Assembly: GCA_024695475.1 (NCBI GenBank)
Contig: JAILIC010000046.1
Coordinates: 1 to 44,062, forward strand
DNA from: Treponema sp.
GTDB lineage: Bacteria; Spirochaetota; Spirochaetia; Treponematales; Treponemataceae
DNA: 44,062 nucleotides
Direction: 5' to 3'
A program made the translations under genes and the position numbers. Positions 39,700 to 44,062 of this stretch are shown here, in pieces. Position 1 is the first letter of the stretch, and every line of letters starts with the position of its first letter. The notes below the pieces were generated by a model. That model saw only the letters and a program-made list of their open reading frames with translations, ran no database searches and was not told the origin of the DNA.

Positions 39700-41950
39700 A
39701 TGCTTCCCATTCCTTTACTTTTGCCAGAAATAATTTATTTGTTGAAAGTTGCTCCATGTTTTTGATTATGTAAATTCCTGGCCGTATATCTGTTTTTTCA
39801 CATAAAATATCAAAACCGCTTTGAGGATACAACACGAGTACATCTGGTAGCGACTTTTCGCTTACAGGAGCGAGTTTTATATATTTGAAGTTAAAGCCTT
39901 GAAGTTTTACTTCGGTTCCATCTTCGAGTATGGTTGTCTCCTTTATGAGAAGACGAGCTGTTTTTCGGTTAGTCTCAGTTTTATCACTGTTATGGAGTGC
40001 AAAATTGGAACTGATATCACTGACATAGCTTGATGATGCAAGTAAATGTTTTGGCAAGGTATGCTCGCGATCAAAAATGATTTGAAGATATTGTTTTTTA
40101 TTGAGCAGACTCATTTTATTAAGCTCAATACTGTACTTCCATGACTTGTCTTTTGTTTTTGTGACACTGGATATATGTCCGCTGATATGAGCTTCATACA
40201 TGCGATACGATAGGGTAAATGATATATTTGCCTCTTTGTCGTCGGGTAAGTAGACCGCATCATTTAAAATAAAGGCTAAGCCACCTTCTGAAACATCGAC
40301 AGTCCAGCCTTTGTATGTGTTATTGTTATAGGTGACTTCGATAGGAATATCAAATTGAAAGCGCTCTGATTTGCGTTCATTGGTGCGTCCATTGATAAAT
40401 AGGATTGCCATAACGAGGCTGTATGAGTTGATACAAAGCCAGTACAGGATGATGAGTGCCCCGAGTGCACGATACAGTATGAGTTCCCTGAGTGTTATGG
40501 CCAACGAAAAGAGACAGCATACTAACAGTACCACATGTGGTAGTACAAGAAAACGATCATCTGGTTCGCCACCACTTTGTGATTTACTGGTGATACTAAA
40601 TTTCTTTTTTTGTATCCCTAAAATCTCAGCCCAGATGGGAATGACAAGATAAGGAAACATGATGGTATCGATAATATTGCTCCAACGAGCATCTCGGTAG
40701 CCTCCTGCGATAAGCTTGAGCAGACGTGAATAGAGTACATATGATGGCAACCAGATAAGCAGGAGTGGCTCTAGTCCTGCGACGACAATAGGTATATGAA
40801 ATAGCACAAATACTAATGGTGACATGATAAAGATAAGTCGTCGAGAAAAACTTTCCCAGTAAAGGCGACAGGCAAAATACGACAGTTTTTGAGCAAAAGT
40901 AAGATTTTTATTTCTGAATAGATGTATGCGCCTTAATGAATAGATGCAACCTCGTGCCCATCGCTCGCGTTGCTTTATGAGGCTGCGGAATGTCATTGGA
41001 GCAAGTCCCTTGGCAACTAATTTGCTTATGGCATAGCACTTATATCCTAATGCTTCGATACGTATGCCGGTCTCAAAGTCTTCGGTGATAGTACCTGTGG
41101 CAATACCGCCGACGCGCTCCAGTGCTTCTCGTGAAATGAGCGTATTGGAACCGGCGTATAATACTGCATTGTCTCTGTTTTTTTCGATGTTAATATGACG
41201 AAAAAAGTAATCCTGCTCATTTGGCACGGAGTTTTCACTGTAAAGGTTATACTGGAACAAGTCTGGATTATAGAATGACTGTGGTGTCTGAATAAATCCT
41301 ACTTTTTCATTTGGATCAATTTCATCTTTCTCTTTAGGAATCCAATTGCCATTACTATCTTTTTTTACTTTTGGCAAAAAGAAAAACGGCACCGTTTCAA
41401 GTAAAAACTCGCTATTGGGAATCATGTCTGCATCAAAGGTGGCAACTAATGGTGCAAAAGTTTTTGACAGTGCATTATTCAAATTGCCAGCCTTTGCAAG
41501 CTTATTATTTTTTAATCCGAAATAGCCGATTTTGAGTTCCTGTGCAAGTTTTTGTACTTCGGGTCGTGCGGCATCGTCACAGAGAAATACATGTACTTTG
41601 CTTTTATCTGGATAGCGCAACATAGTACAGGCATTTGCCGTTTTGAAGAGCAAATTGGTGTCTTCATTATGTGTTGCAATAAAAATGTCAACTTCAGGAT
41701 ACCAGCTGTTTGGGATTTCAGGAAGTTCTGGCTGAAAGATCTTTTTCATCATAATGACTTGTACCAATACCTCAAAGGCAGATGAAATCTCTGCTGTAAA
41801 GAGAAGCAATCCACAGATACAAGCTACCCAGCCATGATCAGCAGGACGAGGAATGGTAAAGAAGAGACGCCACACATAGTATATAGCAAGAAAAAAATAG
41901 GTGACTACTGTGGCAAGTTTTACGATGATAATATGGAGTAGTTCTTTCAT
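39674..41950 (-). CDS. bcsA: Cellulose synthase catalytic subunit with PilZ domain
   Basis: A 758-residue membrane GT2 enzyme. Two N-terminal TM segments are followed by the catalytic domain with D-D (125-126), D-A-D (173-175), T-E-D (289-291) and Q-R-E-R-W (327-331, the Q-x-x-R-W-type motif), then about six TM helices. The PilZ domain has R-x-x-x-R at 526-530 and D-x-S-x-x-G at 552-557, both needed for c-di-GMP binding. It polymerises UDP-glucose into beta-1,4-glucan and extrudes it. No BcsB, BcsC or BcsQ is visible in the window. A C-terminal ~130-residue extension beyond PilZ is unassigned. Confidence 0.92.
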   Translation of the reverse strand: MKELLHIIIVKLATVVTYFFLAIYYVWRLFFTIPRPADHGWVACICGLLLFTAEISSAFEVLVQVIMMKKIFQPELPEIPNSWYPEVDIFIATHNEDTNLLFKTANACTMLRYPDKSKVHVFLCDDAARPEVQKLAQELKIGYFGLKNNKLAKAGNLNNALSKTFAPLVATFDADMIPNSEFLLETVPFFFLPKVKKDSNGNWIPKEKDEIDPNEKVGFIQTPQSFYNPDLFQYNLYSENSVPNEQDYFFRHINIEKNRDNAVLYAGSNTLISREALERVGGIATGTITEDFETGIRIEALGYKCYAISKLVAKGLAPMTFRSLIKQRERWARGCIYSLRRIHLFRNKNLTFAQKLSYFACRLYWESFSRRLIFIMSPLVFVLFHIPIVVAGLEPLLLIWLPSYVLYSRLLKLIAGGYRDARWSNIIDTIMFPYLVIPIWAEILGIQKKKFSITSKSQSGGEPDDRFLVLPHVVLLVCCLFSLAITLRELILYRALGALIILYWLCINSYSLVMAILFINGRTNERKSERFQFDIPIEVTYNNNTYKGWTVDVSEGGLAFILNDAVYLPDDKEANISFTLSYRMYEAHISGHISSVTKTKDKSWKYSIELNKMSLLNKKQYLQIIFDREHTLPKHLLASSSYVSDISSNFALHNSDKTETNRKTARLLIKETTILEDGTEVKLQGFNFKYIKLAPVSEKSLPDVLVLYPQSGFDILCEKTDIRPGIYIIKNMEQLSTNKLFLAKVKEWEAYDNKKRRR

Positions 41951-41954
41951 TGCG

Positions 41955-43574
41955 TTATGATTCTTTCATCTTAAGAGTAATAATATACAGCAACGTTATA
42001 AAACAAATAACAAAGATAACAAGTGCAATGGAATAATAGGTTTGAGTCTTTTGGGCAATTCTTGTATCTTCATATTCTGACAAAAAAGGAACCATATAGT
42101 TGTCCAACCACTTACCATGAGTAAATGCCATATCTTTAAGGCGGATTATTTCGTCTTGGTAGGTATCACGATTGCGGTTTATTATGTATCCTCTACCTTC
42201 CTTTACTGTTGCAAGCATGTGTTCCTTTTGGTAGACGGCACTCCAACGGCTTCTGTCCCGTAACACTGCATTACCAAGAAATGCTACGGTATCGTCGATA
42301 TAACTATCAAGATACTCCTGCGATAAGATTGTCTTTCGTAACTGCTTATAGCGTTTGTCAAGCTTCTGTACAAAATGAGGGTCGCGTACGAGTCGCTCAA
42401 ACCAAGGACGCTCTTTAAAAACAATATATTCAGCATCACCTGCTGCGAGTTTATAGTTATCCCAACAGTTGTCATAATCCCATAATGGACCCATCGTGAG
42501 TTTGCGCGCATAATCTTTGTAATAATAGGTAGAGTTATCACCTGCATCGTAATTCATAAAGAATTCGTTAACAATAAAGTAATCGACAAATGATGGCACA
42601 TCTATAAACTGCGAATAAGTTAAAAACTCCTGAAGATTATCGGAATAGAGGATATGCTCAATATGTGACAAGTCACGCTCAACTTGTGATACAAAGCGAT
42701 CTGTTAAATCTCTTTCTTTTGGATACTTGAATGTAAACCAACCATAGCAAATATTGTTTTCTGATGCCCACGTTGATAATGTTGTTTGTGTATAGTTTTT
42801 ACGATCACGACAAATAATATAACTGGGGTTTAGATCGTTTTTCTTATATTTTGCAATATTGACATGATCCTTGCCACGTTTTATTGGTTCGACAGCAAGG
42901 TATAATCCTTGATAAATGTATTTACCTTCTTCTTTGGTAAAGACTTCGCAAAAACGTACATCAGAGGTATAAGGAACAATAACGCCCCCAATAGTCAGCG
43001 CAACATAGTTTCGTATTTGACTGGAATCAAGAATACTATTTGATAAAATCCAGTTTTCATCTGCATTCATGCCCAAAAACGGATACTCTAATTCCTGTTT
43101 TTTATCTTTATCAGCAAAAAACTTAATGCCATACTGGTGTTTTTTAAACGCACGGGAAGAATTGCCTCTCAATTTTATAAGACCATCGTTAACAAATGTT
43201 GGCTCGTCAGTGAGCATATTACTATGGTTGCGATTGTCTATGACGGTTATGTGCATATCAATCCAAGGATTTGTCTGGTTTTGATTTGCATAGGTACGTG
43301 CCTGTTCACTGCCAAGCGTTTTATAAATGTCAGGAGGCTGTTTACCATTCATATCAAGAATGACAATCGGCAGATGTGTCTTAAAGGAACTTTCATGCGT
43401 GCGTCCTGAAACTGGCATGGTGTCTGGACCAAGAGAAGAATCGATGTTTTTATATAATTCATGATGAAAAGCTCGTACTGATTTTGAATAATCAGTATTT
43501 AGATGAGAAAAATAAAATATAAAGAAAAGAAGCATCAGCACTACAACGACTGATGCACAAATAATTTTTTTCAC
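41955..43574 (-). CDS. CotH-family (atypical protein kinase) exported protein
   Basis: A 539-residue protein with an N-terminal TM (residues 4-22) and a second at the C-terminus (about 513-533). The middle matches the CotH family: R-G-N-S-S-R-A-F-K-K, P-F-L-G-M...N-W-I-L-S-N, G-L-Y-L-A-V-E and D-Y-F-I-V-N-E followed by M-G-P-L-W-D-Y-D. CotH of Bacillus is a secreted-surface-protein kinase. The start is GTG (43574), with AGGA 9 nt upstream, and gives a proper signal anchor. It lies between DUF4956 and bcsA (4-nt gap), a neighbourhood known for CotH proteins. Confidence 0.87.
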   Translation of the reverse strand: MKKIICASVVVVLMLLFFIFYFSHLNTDYSKSVRAFHHELYKNIDSSLGPDTMPVSGRTHESSFKTHLPIVILDMNGKQPPDIYKTLGSEQARTYANQNQTNPWIDMHITVIDNRNHSNMLTDEPTFVNDGLIKLRGNSSRAFKKHQYGIKFFADKDKKQELEYPFLGMNADENWILSNSILDSSQIRNYVALTIGGVIVPYTSDVRFCEVFTKEEGKYIYQGLYLAVEPIKRGKDHVNIAKYKKNDLNPSYIICRDRKNYTQTTLSTWASENNICYGWFTFKYPKERDLTDRFVSQVERDLSHIEHILYSDNLQEFLTYSQFIDVPSFVDYFIVNEFFMNYDAGDNSTYYYKDYARKLTMGPLWDYDNCWDNYKLAAGDAEYIVFKERPWFERLVRDPHFVQKLDKRYKQLRKTILSQEYLDSYIDDTVAFLGNAVLRDRSRWSAVYQKEHMLATVKEGRGYIINRNRDTYQDEIIRLKDMAFTHGKWLDNYMVPFLSEYEDTRIAQKTQTYYSIALVIFVICFITLLYIITLKMKES

Positions 43575-43608
43575 CTCTCCATATCCTGTATGTGATTACA
43601 TTGTGAAC

Positions 43609-44062
43609 TTATCTGGTTATTTCATCATTCTGGCAGATGAGGTTTACCGTATCCACGCCTTCGATTTTGAACAGCGTAGTTTGTATATCTGTACCATTAT
43701 GTGCCTTTTTATAATGCTTTATGTTATGATCTGAGACTTCATAAATAAGCTCTACAGATGCTTTTGTCTCATTACAAACTCTAAAAAAGGCATGGCGGTT
43801 ATAGTATTTAGTTACTGCATTTGCGACTTCGAGCGAGAAGTTTTCACCAGCACCACGAACTATGAGTAGGTACCGGTTATTGTTGATGACATTACCTAAG
43901 AAGAGCATTGCAAAGAAGATGACTCCTGATCCGAGACTTGCGACAAGATAATCTTCACTACCGCAACAGATACCTGCTGCAATACACCAGAAAATGTATG
44001 CAGTATCTCTAGGATCCTTTATGGCAGTACGGAAACGTACGATAGATAAAGCACCGACCATA
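43609..44062 (-). CDS. DUF4956-domain membrane protein (5' end outside window)
   Basis: At least 150 residues. G-A-L-S-I-V-R-F-R-T-A-I-K-D-P-R-D-T-A at the visible N-terminus is the DUF4956 signature. Two hydrophobic segments and a soluble C-terminal domain follow. Function is unknown; the family is commonly encoded beside CotH and VTC-type proteins, so a VTC-domain gene may lie just beyond 44062. The reading frame runs off the window edge, so the ATG at 44061 is probably internal. Confidence 0.75.
   Translation of the reverse strand, partial: MVGALSIVRFRTAIKDPRDTAYIFWCIAAGICCGSEDYLVASLGSGVIFFAMLFLGNVINNNRYLLIVRGAGENFSLEVANAVTKYYNRHAFFRVCNETKASVELIYEVSDHNIKHYKKAHNGTDIQTTLFKIEGVDTVNLICQNDEITR

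Overview
The window looks like chromosomal DNA from a low-to-mid-GC spirochaete, most likely a gut- or rumen-type Treponema. This is inferred from gene content: spirochaete-style lipoproteins, multi-gene chemosensory machinery, an adenylate cyclase of the spirochaete TPR type and a cellulose-synthase locus. No rRNA or marker gene is present to prove it. Coding density is high and I see no insertion sequence, integrase, phage gene or CRISPR array.

Layout. 1-5 kb: the tail of a rubredoxin-type domain, tRNA-Pro, a YkgJ-type Fe-S cluster protein, a Na+/H+ antiporter fused to a PTS EIIA domain, and a c-di-GMP phosphodiesterase with a degenerate GGDEF. 4.9-12.3 kb: an envelope region. A secreted TonB-C-like protein is divergent from a five-gene operon made of two tandem lipoprotein/secreted-protein pairs and a trypsin-like protease fused to an outer-membrane-type beta-barrel. 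A cobalamin riboswitch and its TonB-dependent receptor follow. 12.4-17.4 kb: an EF-G paralogue on an apparently leaderless message, a 23-bp tandem repeat array, tRNA-Leu(GAG), an MFS transporter and a solitary UgpC/MsmX-type ABC ATPase.

17.4-31.6 kb (minus strand): one compact ten-gene chemosensory operon. The order is CheW, a small unknown protein, CheB, CheR, CheA-REC hybrid, class III adenylate cyclase with an N-terminal pseudo-receiver, then four paralogous six-TM methyl-accepting proteins that lack a periplasmic sensor and HAMP. There is no flagellar gene and no free CheY. The obvious output is cAMP. This is the strongest candidate for a poorly described system here.

31.7-35.8 kb (plus): RNase II/R-family exonuclease, then lysC-dapB. 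35.8-44.06 kb (minus): an exopolysaccharide locus running in from beyond the window. It carries DUF4956, a CotH-family kinase, cellulose synthase with PilZ, a GH5 endoglucanase, an SxxK serine hydrolase, an acyl carrier protein and an AMP-forming ligase. It reads as c-di-GMP-gated beta-glucan synthesis coupled to an acyl-activation module.

A recurring regulatory theme is promoters whose -10 box lies 6-8 nt from the start codon (ykgJ-like gene, EF-G, cheW, RNase), implying leaderless or nearly leaderless mRNAs beside conventional SD-led genes. Promoter, terminator and riboswitch calls were made by eye.
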